From Planctomycetota bacterium (GTDB lineage Bacteria > Planctomycetota > Phycisphaerae > WQYP01): a DNA stretch of 64,000 nt. A program made the translations under genes and the position numbers. The DNA lies in contig JAJZCR010000011.1 of assembly GCA_021851715.1 (NCBI GenBank), positions 1 through 64,000 on the forward strand, read 5' to 3'. The notes beneath the pieces are model-generated. The model saw only the letters and a program-made list of their open reading frames with translations, was not told the DNA's origin and did no database searches. Within the stretch, counting starts at the first letter, position 1, and every line of letters begins with the position of its first letter. Positions 8,475 to 18,373 of this stretch are shown here, piece after piece.

Positions 8475-10568
8475 ATGGCCACCCACCACTCTTTGAATTT
8501 GTTCAAAAGAGATGTTCTGCGGCAAGCGATAGCGGACTCGCTGGTGAAACTCGATCCGCGGCATCAAGCCCGCAATCCGGTGATGTTTGTCGTGTACCTT
8601 GGCAGTGTTCTCACCACGGTTTTGTGGGGGCAGGCTATTTTAGGACATGGCGAAGCCCCAACATGGTTTATCTTCTGGGTGTCACTGTGGTTATGGTTTA
8701 CCGTACTGTTTGCCAATTTTGCCGAGGCCATGGCCGAAGGCCGCGGCAAAGCTCAGGCGGATACCCTGCGCCGTGCCCGTAAAGATACCACCGCCCGCAA
8801 GCTCTCGGCCCCGCAGCGGGACGCCGCACAAACCCCGGTGCCCGCGTCAGCCCTGCGCAAAACCGATCTTATTTTATGTGAAGCCAGCGAAATCATTCCC
8901 GCCGATGGCGAAGTGGTGGCCGGTGTCGCCTCCGTGGACGAATCCGCCATTACCGGGGAATCAGCCCCGGTAATCCGCGAAGGTGGGGGGGACCGGTCCA
9001 GCGTGACCGGTGGCACACGCGTGCTTTCAGATTGGCTGGTCATTCGCGTGGCAGCCAACCCCGGTGAAGCCTTTCTGGATCGCATGATCGCGATGGTGGA
9101 AGGAGCCCGGCGACAGAAAACTCCCAACGAAATCGCTCTGAATATTCTGCTGGCGGGCTTTACCATCGTGTGCCTGCTGGCCACCGCCACGCTGCTGCCG
9201 TTCTCCATTTACTCCGCCCACAGTGCCAATAACGCCTTGGTCGCGGCCGGCCAGGTCGCCAGTGCGGCACCGGTATCCATCACCATGTTGGTAGCCCTGC
9301 TGGTATGCCTGATACCGACCACGATTGGGGCATTGCTTTCGGCCATTGGCATCGCTGGTATGGACCGCATGATTCAGGCCAATGTCATTGCCACTTCGGG
9401 CCGGGCGGTGGAAGCCGCTGGCGATGTGGATGTGCTGCTCTTGGATAAAACCGGCACCATTACACTGGGCAACCGGCAGGCGGTGGCGTTTCATCCGGCG
9501 GGTGGCGTGGCGGAAAAGGATTTAGCGGATGCAGCCCAGTTGAGTTCCCTGGCGGATGAAACTCCTGAAGGCCGCTCGGTGGTGATTCTGGCGAAAAATA
9601 AATTCGGTATGCGCCAGCGTCAGGTGGATCATCTGGGTGCCACCTTCGTGCCTTTTGCCGCCCAGACACGCATGTCGGGGATAGACCTGCGGGACCGACA
9701 CATCCGCAAAGGGGCTGATGCGGCGATCGAGCAATACGTGCAATCGCTGGGCGGGCACTTTCCCGCCGAGATTCGCTCCACCGCGGATAACATTTCGCGC
9801 GGCGGAGGCACGCCATTGGTGGTGGCCGATGGTGCCAAAGCCTTGGGCGTGATTGAGCTTAAGGATATTGTGAAAGGCGGTATTCGGGAGCGCTTTGCAG
9901 AGCTGCGGTCCATGGGCATAAAAACCGTGATGGTGACGGGCGACAATCCGTTGACCGCAGCAGCCATTGCCGCGGAAGCTGGGGTGGATGACTTTCTCGC
10001 CCAGGCCACACCCGAGACCAAACTGAAGTTGATTCGCGAGTATCAGGCCGGAGGCCGACTGGTGGCCATGACCGGCGACGGCACCAATGATGCCCCGGCT
10101 CTGGCCCAGGCGGATGTGGCCGTCGCCATGAACAGCGGCACCCAGGCGGCCAAAGAAGCCGGAAACATGGTGGATCTGGATTCCAATCCTACCAAGCTCA
10201 TTGAAGTGGTGGAAACCGGCAAGCAACTGCTGATGACCCGCGGGGCGTTAACCACTTTTTCCATTGCCAATGATGTTTCCAAATACTTTGCCATTCTGCC
10301 GGTGATGTTTGCTTCCATCTACCCGCAATTGGGCCGGCTGAATATCATGGATTTAAACCCGCACACCGCTATTCTTTCGGCGGTGATTTTTAATGCTCTT
10401 ATCATCATCGCCCTCATCCCCATTGCCCTCAAAGGCGTGACCTACCGCCCCCGCCCCGCCAATACCCTGCTGTGGAATAACATTCTCATTTACGGTCTTG
10501 GCGGACTGATCGTGCCGTTTATCGGGATCAAGGCCATTGATATGATCCTGAATTCCGTGCGATTTTGA
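8475..10568 (+). CDS. kdpB: K+-transporting P-type ATPase catalytic subunit KdpB
   Basis: The 697-residue product is a class IA P-type ATPase. It has the phosphorylated Asp in DKTGTITLG at residue 324, the actuator-domain motif AITGES, the hinge motif [17 protein letters not shown] and the KdpB-type helix [20 protein letters not shown]. It hydrolyses ATP to drive K+ uptake through KdpA at very low external potassium. AAGGAG lies just upstream of the ATG, 29 nt after kdpA. Confidence 0.98.
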   Translation: MATHHSLNLFKRDVLRQAIADSLVKLDPRHQARNPVMFVVYLGSVLTTVLWGQAILGHGEAPTWFIFWVSLWLWFTVLFANFAEAMAEGRGKAQADTLRRARKDTTARKLSAPQRDAAQTPVPASALRKTDLILCEASEIIPADGEVVAGVASVDESAITGESAPVIREGGGDRSSVTGGTRVLSDWLVIRVAANPGEAFLDRMIAMVEGARRQKTPNEIALNILLAGFTIVCLLATATLLPFSIYSAHSANNALVAAGQVASAAPVSITMLVALLVCLIPTTIGALLSAIGIAGMDRMIQANVIATSGRAVEAAGDVDVLLLDKTGTITLGNRQAVAFHPAGGVAEKDLADAAQLSSLADETPEGRSVVILAKNKFGMRQRQVDHLGATFVPFAAQTRMSGIDLRDRHIRKGADAAIEQYVQSLGGHFPAEIRSTADNISRGGGTPLVVADGAKALGVIELKDIVKGGIRERFAELRSMGIKTVMVTGDNPLTAAAIAAEAGVDDFLAQATPETKLKLIREYQAGGRLVAMTGDGTNDAPALAQADVAVAMNSGTQAAKEAGNMVDLDSNPTKLIEVVETGKQLLMTRGALTTFSIANDVSKYFAILPVMFASIYPQLGRLNIMDLNPHTAILSAVIFNALIIIALIPIALKGVTYRPRPANTLLWNNILIYGLGGLIVPFIGIKAIDMILNSVRF

Positions 10569-10604
10569 TGTCGATCACCACATTGCTTGCCAAGGAGACC
10601 ACCC

Positions 10605-11288
10605 ATGACTCAATGCCCGCCACAAGCCAACCTCACCGGTACAGAGCCTGCCGCGGCCACCCCCGTAACCGCTTGCCACCCCGAAGGATGGTTATCTATG
10701 CTGCGTTCCGCCGTTGTGTTATTTGCGATCATGACGGTTCTTGGCGGAATTATTTATCCGCTGGTGGTAACGGGCATCGCCACCCTGTTTTTTCCATGGC
10801 AGGCGCATGGTTCCCTGATTAACCGCAGCGGCCAGCACGTGCTTTCTGGCCACCAGGCGGTGGGATCGGCCCTGATCGGCCAATACTTTAACAAGCCGTG
10901 GTATTTTTGGCCCCGGCCCAGCGCCACTTCTCCCATGCCCTACAATGCCGCCGCGTCCGGCGGATCCAATACCGGCCCGACCAACCCGGCATTAATTGCC
11001 AATGTGAAAGCCCGCATCGCCGCGCTGCAGGCCGCCGATCCCGGCAGTAAACAGCCCGTACCGGTAGACCTAGTCACCAGTTCCGGCTCCGGCTTGGACC
11101 CGGAGGAATCGATTGCCGCTGCGTATTACCAGATTCCGCGCATCGCCAGGCTGAGGCATATTGCGCCGGCGAAGCTCAAAGCCATGGTGAACAACCACAT
11201 CGTCGGACGGTCCCTGGGCGTACTGGGAGAACGAACCGTCAACGTACTGGAACTGAATTTGGCACTGAACCGAAAATACCCCTATTAA
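10605..11288 (+). CDS. kdpC: K+-transporting ATPase subunit KdpC
   Basis: KdpC is the single-span chaperone-like subunit of the Kdp pump. After a 30-residue polar N-terminus there is one helix (SAVVLFAIMTVLGGIIYPLV), then the typical VGSALIGQYFNKPWYFWPRPSA block and the C-terminal GVLGERTVNVLELNLAL. The ATG at 10605 is chosen over an earlier in-frame codon because AAGGAG at 10592-10597 sits 7 nt before it. The protein is 227 aa, slightly longer than the E. coli one because of the N-terminal extension. Confidence 0.96.
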   Translation: MTQCPPQANLTGTEPAAATPVTACHPEGWLSMLRSAVVLFAIMTVLGGIIYPLVVTGIATLFFPWQAHGSLINRSGQHVLSGHQAVGSALIGQYFNKPWYFWPRPSATSPMPYNAAASGGSNTGPTNPALIANVKARIAALQAADPGSKQPVPVDLVTSSGSGLDPEESIAAAYYQIPRIARLRHIAPAKLKAMVNNHIVGRSLGVLGERTVNVLELNLALNRKYPY

Positions 11289-11325
11289 ATGCGCTGCGTT
11301 ATGATGATATGCGGAATGGTAAACC

Positions 11326-14043
11326 ATGGCTGATGACCGCCCGAATCCAGATTCCCTGCTGGCACAAATCAAAGCCGAAGAGCGGCAACATGCGCGTGGC
11401 AAATTAAAGGTCTTTTTCGGCGCAGCGCCCGGCGTGGGCAAAACCTACGCCATGCTTGAGGAAGCCCGACGCCAGGCTGAACAGGGCCGCGATGTGGTCA
11501 TCGGCTACGCCGAGCCGCATATCCGCCCAGACACGGAAATGCTGCTGCTGGGCCTGGAAATACTGCCTTACAAAATTGTTCAATACAATGGCACCCAACT
11601 GAAGGAATTTGATCTGGACGCGGCTTTGGCCCGTAAGCCCGCCATTATCTGTGTGGATGAATTAGCGCACTCCAACGCCCCCGGCCTGCGCCATGCCAAA
11701 CGCTATCAGGATGTGCAGGAACTGCTGGACGCAGGCATTGATGTATTTACCACCCTCAATGTCCAGCATCTGGAATCCGTCAATGATGTGGTGGAACGAA
11801 CCTCGGGTATTAAAGTGCGCGAAACCCTGCCTGACTGGGTGCTGGAGCAGGCCCACGAGGTGCAGTTGATCGACATCTCACCGGAAAAGCTGCTGGAGCG
11901 GATTGCCGAGGGGAAAATATATCGCCAACACTCGGTGGATTATCTCACCCGGCAGTTTTTCAACCGCGGCAATCTATCGGCATTGCGTGAACTGGCCCTG
12001 CGCCGCATGACCGACCGAGTGGATGCGCAAATGGAGGATTTTCGCCGCCACAACGCCAGCGATGAAGTATGGCCGGCTTCCGATCGGATTATGGTCTGTG
12101 TCGGCCCGAGTCCATTTTCAGCCCGACTGGTGCGGGCCGCCCGGCGCATGGCCACCGCCTTCAAAGCGGAATGGATTGCCGTTTTTGTGGACCAGCCGGG
12201 CACCTACAAACTCTCGACTGCAGCGCGACAACGAGTGTTTGAAACCCTGCGCCTGGCCGAGCAGCTTGGTGGCCAGCAGACCACCTTGACTGGAAATGAT
12301 CCCGCCGAGGCGATTCTGGCTTTCGCCCGCAGCCGCAATGTAACACGCATTATTGTTGGTACTCCGCTGCGGCAGCAGCGCCGCTGGCGGACCTGGTTGA
12401 AGCGATCGCTGGTGGATGATCTGATTCGCCACGCCGGCCCGGTGGATATTTATATTATCCGCGACGTTGCCCAGCCATCGCCGTCACCCGATCGCCCTGA
12501 TCCCCGCAGCATACACCTGGCTGGCTATGGGTGGGCCGGGGTCATCACGCTGGCCATCGCTGTGCTGGGCATCGGACTGTACCACGGCCTGCATCTTTCC
12601 GATACCAACGTGCTGATGATTTATCTGCTGGGCGTATTGGGGGTGGCTCTGCGGCTGGGGCGCGGCCCGGCGGTGCTGGCTTCGATGCTAAGCGTGGGCC
12701 TCTTTGATTTTACCGTTGTCCCTCCCTATTACAGCTTTGCGATCAGCGATACCCAATACGGCATCACCTTTGCCGTCATGCTGATCACAGCCCTCACCAT
12801 TACCACGATGGCGGATCGTTTGCAGCGGCAATCGTACGCCGCGCGCCGACGTGAGCGGCAAACGGCTTTTCTACTGGCCTTTTCGCGAGAACTGGTGTTG
12901 GCCCGCGATTCAAAAACGCTCTTCTCCATCGGCGTTCGCCATATCTCCGAAATTTTCGCCTGCCATACGGCTATTTTGCTGGCGGCGATGGACTGCACAC
13001 TGTCCATCGCCGCCGGAAACTGGCCCACGCCGCCCGATCCGAAAGACTTGGGCGTGGCCCAATGGGTGCTGGACCACAATCAATCTGCGGGTAAAACCAC
13101 TGCCACACTTTCTATGGCCCGCGGTTTGTTTATTCCGCTGCGTCTGGGGCAAAATGTCATCGGCGTACTGGGCCTGACCGGTGAATCCATGGAGCAGTTC
13201 GCCGATCCTGAACGCGCCGCTTTGCTGGAAACTTTTGCCAATCAACTCGCCATGGCGCTGGAACGCATTCGTCTGGCCGATGAAGCCCATCGAGCCTGGG
13301 AACGGACCGAAACCGAATTAATCCGCAACACCCTGTTTTCCGGGGTCTCGCATGACTTTCGCACTCCGCTGGCGGTTATTACCGGTGCGGCTACGAGCCT
13401 GCTGGATGACGGAACGGCTCTTACTCCGTCGGACCGACGTGATCTGCTGCAAACCATTGCCAGCGAGGCCGATCAGATGGAACGGCTTATCGAGAATCTG
13501 CTGGAAATGACCCGGCTGGAATCCGGCGGGCTGGCCATTAAACCAGAATGGTTTCCCTTGCAGGATATTCTGGTTAGCGCCCTGCAACGGCTGTCCCGGC
13601 GGGTGAAAATACGAACGGTAAATGTGTCCATTGCGCCTGATCTACCATTACTGCACGTGGATGGCGTGCTGCTCGAACAGCTACTCGTCAATCTTATTGA
13701 CAATGCCCTGAACTACAGTCCCGCCGACAGCCCAATCGATATCCAGGCCCATGTGCAGGACAACCATATTCATATTGCCGTGGCCGACCGCGGCCACGGG
13801 TTGCCCCCGGGTGATCCGGAACTTTTGTTTGACAAATTTACGCGCGGACCGGCCGCGGGTAATCGCCGTGGAATGGGGTTGGGGTTGGCGATATGTCGCA
13901 GCATTGTGCAACTCCACGGCGGTACGATTCAGGCCCAGCCGCGACCGGGAGGAGGTTCGGTTTTTATCATGCGCCTGCCCGTGCCAAAGCCGCCCATCTC
14001 GGTCGGTGCCGCCAAGGTTGGCACACCGCCGCACTCCGTGTAA
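11326..14043 (+). CDS. kdpD: Osmosensitive K+ channel histidine kinase KdpD
   Basis: A 905-residue sensor kinase with the full KdpD layout: N-terminal KdpD domain with Walker A GAAPGVGKT at residues 32-40, a universal-stress-protein-like domain (about 250-375), four transmembrane helices (about 400-500), a GAF-like region, HisKA with the phospho-acceptor His676 in SHDFRTPL, and a HATPase domain (LVNLIDNALNYSP, then GMGLGLAICR). It would sense low K+ and phosphorylate a KdpE-type regulator. kdpE normally follows directly or overlaps; here the next gene is ric, 290 bp away and unrelated, so the cognate regulator must be encoded elsewhere. Confidence 0.97.
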   Translation: MADDRPNPDSLLAQIKAEERQHARGKLKVFFGAAPGVGKTYAMLEEARRQAEQGRDVVIGYAEPHIRPDTEMLLLGLEILPYKIVQYNGTQLKEFDLDAALARKPAIICVDELAHSNAPGLRHAKRYQDVQELLDAGIDVFTTLNVQHLESVNDVVERTSGIKVRETLPDWVLEQAHEVQLIDISPEKLLERIAEGKIYRQHSVDYLTRQFFNRGNLSALRELALRRMTDRVDAQMEDFRRHNASDEVWPASDRIMVCVGPSPFSARLVRAARRMATAFKAEWIAVFVDQPGTYKLSTAARQRVFETLRLAEQLGGQQTTLTGNDPAEAILAFARSRNVTRIIVGTPLRQQRRWRTWLKRSLVDDLIRHAGPVDIYIIRDVAQPSPSPDRPDPRSIHLAGYGWAGVITLAIAVLGIGLYHGLHLSDTNVLMIYLLGVLGVALRLGRGPAVLASMLSVGLFDFTVVPPYYSFAISDTQYGITFAVMLITALTITTMADRLQRQSYAARRRERQTAFLLAFSRELVLARDSKTLFSIGVRHISEIFACHTAILLAAMDCTLSIAAGNWPTPPDPKDLGVAQWVLDHNQSAGKTTATLSMARGLFIPLRLGQNVIGVLGLTGESMEQFADPERAALLETFANQLAMALERIRLADEAHRAWERTETELIRNTLFSGVSHDFRTPLAVITGAATSLLDDGTALTPSDRRDLLQTIASEADQMERLIENLLEMTRLESGGLAIKPEWFPLQDILVSALQRLSRRVKIRTVNVSIAPDLPLLHVDGVLLEQLLVNLIDNALNYSPADSPIDIQAHVQDNHIHIAVADRGHGLPPGDPELLFDKFTRGPAAGNRRGMGLGLAICRSIVQLHGGTIQAQPRPGGGSVFIMRLPVPKPPISVGAAKVGTPPHSV

Positions 14044-14186
14044 CCCAACAGCACCACGCCGTGGCTGCGGAATATGGGGAGCGCCCATCTTGGCCGCCAG
14101 GGACGCAGGAGGCGCTGAGATTTATAATTTGCTGCCCAGGTATTCTCTACTCCTGCCGCCCGTCGCGCGCAGGGCCACCGTGCAGT

Positions 14187-14209
14187 CGTGGCCAAACATC
14201 ATGGCCACG
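14187..14209. other. 7-bp inverted repeat after kdpD
   Basis: CGTGGCC at 14187-14193 and GGCCACG at 14203-14209 form a 7-bp stem with a 9-nt loop, about 145 bp after the kdpD stop. It could end the kdp transcript, but there is no T-run after it, so I do not call it an intrinsic terminator. The rest of the kdpD-ric interval shows no gene. Confidence 0.3.
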
Positions 14210-14243
14210 CACCCTTAAATGATGATAATAAGACCCTGATATC

Positions 14244-14272
14244 TTGAATTATTGGTCGGAGCACGCTATCAT
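14244..14272 (+). promoter_or_regulatory. Sigma-70-type promoter for ric
   Basis: TTGAAT at 14244-14249 and TATCAT at 14267-14272 are separated by exactly 17 nt. The predicted start lies about 55 nt before the ric ATG. I saw no clear FNR palindrome or NsrR-like site around it. Confidence 0.6.
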
Positions 14273-14334
14273 ATGAATGGCCGCCGATTTGGTGTCGGTC
14301 GCGATCACAAATGCCGTGTCACAGGAGTACAATG

Positions 14335-15039
14335 ATGGCAGACGTTTCAACAACATCAACGCCGGGATTGGACAGTACGGTTTCCCAATGGGTGGTGCAA
14401 GCGCCGGCTCGTTCCCGCATTTTTGAAAAGCGCGGTATCGATTACTGCTGCGGCGGCCAGGCCACGCTGCGCCAAGCCTGCGCCAAGCATCAACTCAATC
14501 TGGAGGCTTTAGTTGCGGAACTTCTGGCGACCGCACCTGAGGCCACCCAGCGTGACTGGTCCACCGCCAGCCTCACTGAACTGGCGAATCATATTGAAAG
14601 CACCCACCATGCCTATCTCAAAGATGAGCTGCCGCGGCTGGCGCGACTGGTGCATCGGACGTATACGGCGCATGGACTGCATTATCGGTGGCTGCCGGAG
14701 CTTAAAACCACCTTTGATCGCTTTGCCGCCGAAATGGACGCCCACATGTTGAAGGAGGAACACATTTTGTTTCCGCTCATTCGCCGGATCGATGCCGGTG
14801 CCAGGGGCGCGGCAGTCAGCGCACCAGTTGCCGTCATGGAACAGGAGCATGAACGTGCCGGTGCGGCCCTGGAACACATGCGCCGGTTAAGCAACAACTA
14901 CACTGCTCCGGAGGGAGCCTGCAACACCTTTCGGGCCATGCTGGATGGCTTGCGTGAATTGGAAGCGGATACCCACATTCACGTTTTTAAGGAAAATAGT
15001 ATTCTGTTTCCGAAAGCGATAGCCGCGGCCGAGGTGTAA
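14335..15039 (+). CDS. ric: Iron-sulfur cluster repair di-iron protein (Ric/YtfE/ScdA)
   Basis: The N-terminal ScdA_N (DUF542) domain carries the hallmark GIDYCCGG near residue 39. A hemerythrin-like four-helix domain follows, with its His/Glu ligands in HIESTHHAYLKDEL, MDAHMLKEEHILFPLI, MEQEHERAG and DTHIHVFKENSILFP. Such proteins hold a non-haem di-iron centre and repair Fe-S clusters damaged by nitric oxide or oxidants. Two ATGs are adjacent (14332 and 14335); AGGAG at 14323-14327 is 7 nt from the second, which is chosen (234 aa). The gene is monocistronic behind its own promoter. Confidence 0.95.
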   Translation: MADVSTTSTPGLDSTVSQWVVQAPARSRIFEKRGIDYCCGGQATLRQACAKHQLNLEALVAELLATAPEATQRDWSTASLTELANHIESTHHAYLKDELPRLARLVHRTYTAHGLHYRWLPELKTTFDRFAAEMDAHMLKEEHILFPLIRRIDAGARGAAVSAPVAVMEQEHERAGAALEHMRRLSNNYTAPEGACNTFRAMLDGLRELEADTHIHVFKENSILFPKAIAAAEV

Positions 15040-15165
15040 GCAGACAAAAGTATCACTCCAGAAATTGAGCGTGCTGATTACCGTGCCAGTGGACCGGCAG
15101 TGATTTGCCGTTTGTCCGAAGCGCCAACGAAAAGGAACCGCATCCCCGCAGCAACGTTGGTCCCA

Positions 15166-16005
15166 TCATGGGGGTGCGTTATCGGCCGGGACCTCGGCCT
15201 GTGGTTGGCTGGCATTGTTTTCGAGCCAGGCCAGCGCAGCCTCGGCGGTACCTTGACTCTTGGCCCGCTGTTGCATCCGCCGCGATTGATTGCGCAAATC
15301 TAGCATAATGATCACCATCGCCAGCCAGCCGATGCCCGCCCCGGCCGCAGTCCAGCTACCGGCGATATGGGCCTGATGCACGAGTGCAGGCAGATGCGAC
15401 CACCGCTTAATAGTGGCGGGACCGGGACGAGGGACATATTCCATCAGGCTCAGCCAGGTCAAGATACCAGTCGCAACAACTGTACCGTAGCAGCCACGCC
15501 CAAGCCATTTCTCCGGCGCAAAATATCGTCGGCGACGCTTGGCCACCAGCCAACAAACCAACAGGCCGACAGCCACCGCTGCCACGACTACCGTCAAGCC
15601 ATTGGACATTCCTGTGAATCTTGAGATTTGGACCAGGGGTACCGGACCGAGCAGGTGTAACGAGCGCGTTGCAAAGGTTAAGTTGCCAGCATATACACGC
15701 CCAACCCAGCTTAGCCAGAAAAAGGCAGCGATTGCCATGGCCGAACCGTATCCACGCTCGCCACACCCCGGCCATTTCTCGTGGGAAAAATAGCGATGGT
15801 AGCTCTTGGCCAGCGGCAACAAAATAAAAAAGGCCAAAATCGTAGAAATAATCGGCAGGAGCAACAGCCACAACGTCCACGGCCAGCGCATGCGAAAGGG
15901 CTTGGGAACCGTCAGGGCTGCCTGCCACAGCAACCATACCACGGCGACTTCCACGGCGACAAACAGAACCAACAGGAGGGCCAAGAACTCATTCGAGGTC
16001 GGCAT
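15166..16005 (-). CDS. Multi-pass membrane protein of unknown function
   Basis: The 279-residue product has six to seven predicted helices, and two similar cytoplasmic-type loops: KSYHRYFSHEKWPGCGERGY and RRRRYFAPEKWLGRGCYG. The repeated (Y)F-x-x-EKW-x-G-x-G pattern suggests an internal duplication of a helix-loop-helix unit. The C-terminus is polar and Ala/Pro-rich. The ATG at 16005 is preceded by AAGGAGGAG with a 6-nt gap, so the earlier in-frame start is rejected. I do not recognise the family. Confidence 0.7.
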   Translation of the reverse strand: MPTSNEFLALLLVLFVAVEVAVVWLLWQAALTVPKPFRMRWPWTLWLLLLPIISTILAFFILLPLAKSYHRYFSHEKWPGCGERGYGSAMAIAAFFWLSWVGRVYAGNLTFATRSLHLLGPVPLVQISRFTGMSNGLTVVVAAVAVGLLVCWLVAKRRRRYFAPEKWLGRGCYGTVVATGILTWLSLMEYVPRPGPATIKRWSHLPALVHQAHIAGSWTAAGAGIGWLAMVIIMLDLRNQSRRMQQRAKSQGTAEAALAWLENNASQPQAEVPADNAPP

Positions 16006-16158
16006 CTGATGCTCCTCCTTGAATCGGACGAGACTCAACGCAAATACTGCCCGGAATACTCTTCCCCGTTATTTAACCTTTCCACCGTTACCTCGGTGCT
16101 TGCCACTGTTGCCACTTGGCCCGAATTTGCTTTACCAGCGGGCCGGGTGAACTGCAAA

Positions 16159-16974
16159 TCATTGGAGGACCAACTCAAGATCACAATATTCCGCCAGCAA
16201 GTGGAAATTGGTTTTGGATAATTCCGGAAAACTCGATAGTTCGACCTCTGGCAGATAGCGCGAATAATTGTAGCGCCCGATTAAAACGCGCCAAGACGGA
16301 GCCTTCGGGCCAAAATGCTCGCCCCGCGCCGTAAGCATGGAGATAGGAACGGCCATCTCCGCAGTCCAGCCGTGGTCACGATCATGCCAGTTATTTAAGG
16401 TTCCATGGACCTGCGCGGCGACCTTGAGCAGATTGGTTTTGGCCCGCAAATTGCCGGGTAAACCAAGGCGCCCCGGCCCGGGAAAGAAATAGGTGGTTTG
16501 CCGATTGTTCGGGGTAACATACAATTCCCAATACCAGGTTTCGTTGGGCGGACGAATAAAAAGTTCACAGACATCACCCAACTGAAAATCGGGTAACCCA
16601 TTTGCCGTGCCTTCCGCCACCACATCCGAATCGTCCAATTGCGCCCCCAGGTAAAGATACTTTTCATTCCAGAGCATACGAATGCTGCCGCCTTCATGGA
16701 GAACCTTGCGCCGACCAGGTTCGTCGTGAACGGGCATTGCCAGCAATTGATAAGCGGGGGCGTGCCTCCATTGCGGATCACGCAAAGTGCCATCGATTTT
16801 AACAGGATCGGCGGCGTAGGCCGCCTTGAGAACCGTGCGTACAGGTGGACTCTCCGCCGCGCTGGACAATACGGCCTTGGCCGATGCGACCGGCGATTTT
16901 CCGTCCGCGGTGATCGCGGCCAGCGCCGCCAACTGAAATAGGCTGCGTCGAGAAATAGTATCGCTGCGTTTCAT
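16159..16974 (-). CDS. Tat-exported CBM9-like carbohydrate-binding protein
   Basis: The 271-residue product starts with a twin-arginine signal (MKRSDTISRRSLFQLAALAA) and continues as one domain resembling family 9 carbohydrate-binding modules: KIDGTLRDPQWRHAPA, LWNEKYLYLGAQLDDSDV, DVCELFIRP, YWELYVTPNN, GWTAEMAVPISML and WRVLIGRYNYSR. Proteins of this type bind glycans outside the cytoplasm and are often encoded with sugar-utilisation genes. AAGGAG precedes the ATG at 16974, which lies 19 nt after the kinase stop, so it belongs to the same operon. A catalytic role is not evident. Confidence 0.85.
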   Translation of the reverse strand: MKRSDTISRRSLFQLAALAAITADGKSPVASAKAVLSSAAESPPVRTVLKAAYAADPVKIDGTLRDPQWRHAPAYQLLAMPVHDEPGRRKVLHEGGSIRMLWNEKYLYLGAQLDDSDVVAEGTANGLPDFQLGDVCELFIRPPNETWYWELYVTPNNRQTTYFFPGPGRLGLPGNLRAKTNLLKVAAQVHGTLNNWHDRDHGWTAEMAVPISMLTARGEHFGPKAPSWRVLIGRYNYSRYLPEVELSSFPELSKTNFHLLAEYCDLELVLQ

Positions 16975-16993
16975 CTTTTTTGGCTCCTTAAAA

Positions 16994-18373
16994 CTAACCA
17001 CAGACCAGTTCTGCCGCGGCCGGCCCCAGGGCGGTTTGAAAAAAGCAGGCCGATGGCTGCAATTCCGGAAATTCGCGTACGTAAGTGTTCCGCCATGCGG
17101 AAAGGAAATTTGCCGCCTGTGAGGTTTGCACCAAAGCCCACACCGCTCCGCCAAACCCGGCCCCAAAGGCGGAGGCCGCCAGCGCCCCAAGACCGCGGGC
17201 TGTGGAGGCCAGTCGGCAAGTTTGCACCACCTGATTGTGCAGGCACGTGTCCGCCAGTTGCTGCGATTGATCTACGATTTTGCCCAGGTCGGTCCAACGT
17301 CCGGCAGTCATGGCGGCAATGGCGGCGGGAATCAAGCGATGGCTTTCGGCATCAAATTGATCCATACGCTGGAGCAGATCCGTAGCGGAAAAACCGGCGA
17401 TGGGCTGGTCGCCATGGGCCTGTAGCGCGGCCCGCAGACGGGGAAAGTTCTGGGGATCAGCCCGAAACATGGCTTCCAGGCAATCACCAGGTTGCTTTAC
17501 CAGATCACGCCAGAACGCCAGACTCGCGGCGGCCCTTTGTGACACATGATTATACGCGGCCATGGCTGCACCGGTTTTCCGGGCTACCACACCGCTGGTC
17601 GCGATGACCACCGTCAGTTCTGGAGGCAATTTAACGGCAGGTTGGCAGCGGGCATCAAAAAAATCGAATGCAGTCAGGCCCCCGGCCGCGCTGCATAAAA
17701 TAGCGGTCTGATCCTGGCTGCCTCCATGAGTACCCACTCCGGCATCGGATGCCAGCCCCCGCCAGGCCCGCCCGCTTTCCACTGCGCCAAGAAATTCGCC
17801 CAAGGCCACGCGATCCTGCAGTTTGTGGCCATGAACGGTGCCGCTGAACTGCCCGTTACTTTTTGCCAACAGCAGATAAAAACCGACAATAAGGCAACTG
17901 GAACTGCTTAACCCCGCCGCGGGCGGCAAGTCGCTGATAAAAGCGACATCCGCCCCACATAGCGGACCGGGGAACACCGCAGCCAGGCGTCGGCTTACGG
18001 CCGCCGGATACAAGTCCCAGCCTTGCGACTGAGCTGTAGTCTGAGCAGAAATCTGCAACTCCGTCACTTCGCCCGAAGCGGCATCCACGATGCACAGCCG
18101 GGAATCGGTCCGCGGCGAACTGCAGAAACACACGCCGCGCTCCACCGCGGCCAAAATGCTCCGGCCGGCACAATAGTCGGTATGTTTGCCGAGAAATTCC
18201 AGCCGTCCCGGTACCCACCATCGTGAAATGGGTCCGAGGTTACGGCCTAGAGAATCCAGGGCCCCGGAAGCAGTCGAAAACAATTTAGCTTTGGCAACGG
18301 CCGCCACGGGGCTTAAACCTATCTTTTCCAAGGCTTGCTCTGTCAGGTCCGCGGATAACGACCGGGCTGTCAT
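16994..18373 (-). CDS. GHMP-family sugar kinase, galactokinase-like
   Basis: The 459-residue product has the galactokinase N-terminal signature in variant form (VPGRLEFLGKHTDYCAG; the usual GEHTDY is GKHTDY), the ATP-binding GHMP motif DLPPAAGLSSSSCLI, a GSQDQTAIL segment matching the galactokinase catalytic-Asp loop, and the C-terminal FGAGFGGAVWALV. It should phosphorylate C1 of galactose or a related sugar such as galacturonate or arabinose; the altered signature keeps the substrate open. Its ATG overlaps the stop of the upstream nucleotidyltransferase (ATGA), which fits a two-step route from sugar to sugar-1-phosphate to NDP-sugar. Confidence 0.88.
   Translation of the reverse strand: MTARSLSADLTEQALEKIGLSPVAAVAKAKLFSTASGALDSLGRNLGPISRWWVPGRLEFLGKHTDYCAGRSILAAVERGVCFCSSPRTDSRLCIVDAASGEVTELQISAQTTAQSQGWDLYPAAVSRRLAAVFPGPLCGADVAFISDLPPAAGLSSSSCLIVGFYLLLAKSNGQFSGTVHGHKLQDRVALGEFLGAVESGRAWRGLASDAGVGTHGGSQDQTAILCSAAGGLTAFDFFDARCQPAVKLPPELTVVIATSGVVARKTGAAMAAYNHVSQRAAASLAFWRDLVKQPGDCLEAMFRADPQNFPRLRAALQAHGDQPIAGFSATDLLQRMDQFDAESHRLIPAAIAAMTAGRWTDLGKIVDQSQQLADTCLHNQVVQTCRLASTARGLGALAASAFGAGFGGAVWALVQTSQAANFLSAWRNTYVREFPELQPSACFFQTALGPAAAELVCG

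Noticed and set aside
14041-14331. Small frames after kdpD as a missing kdpE
   Set aside because: Only about 290 bp, with no receiver or winged-helix motifs on either strand.
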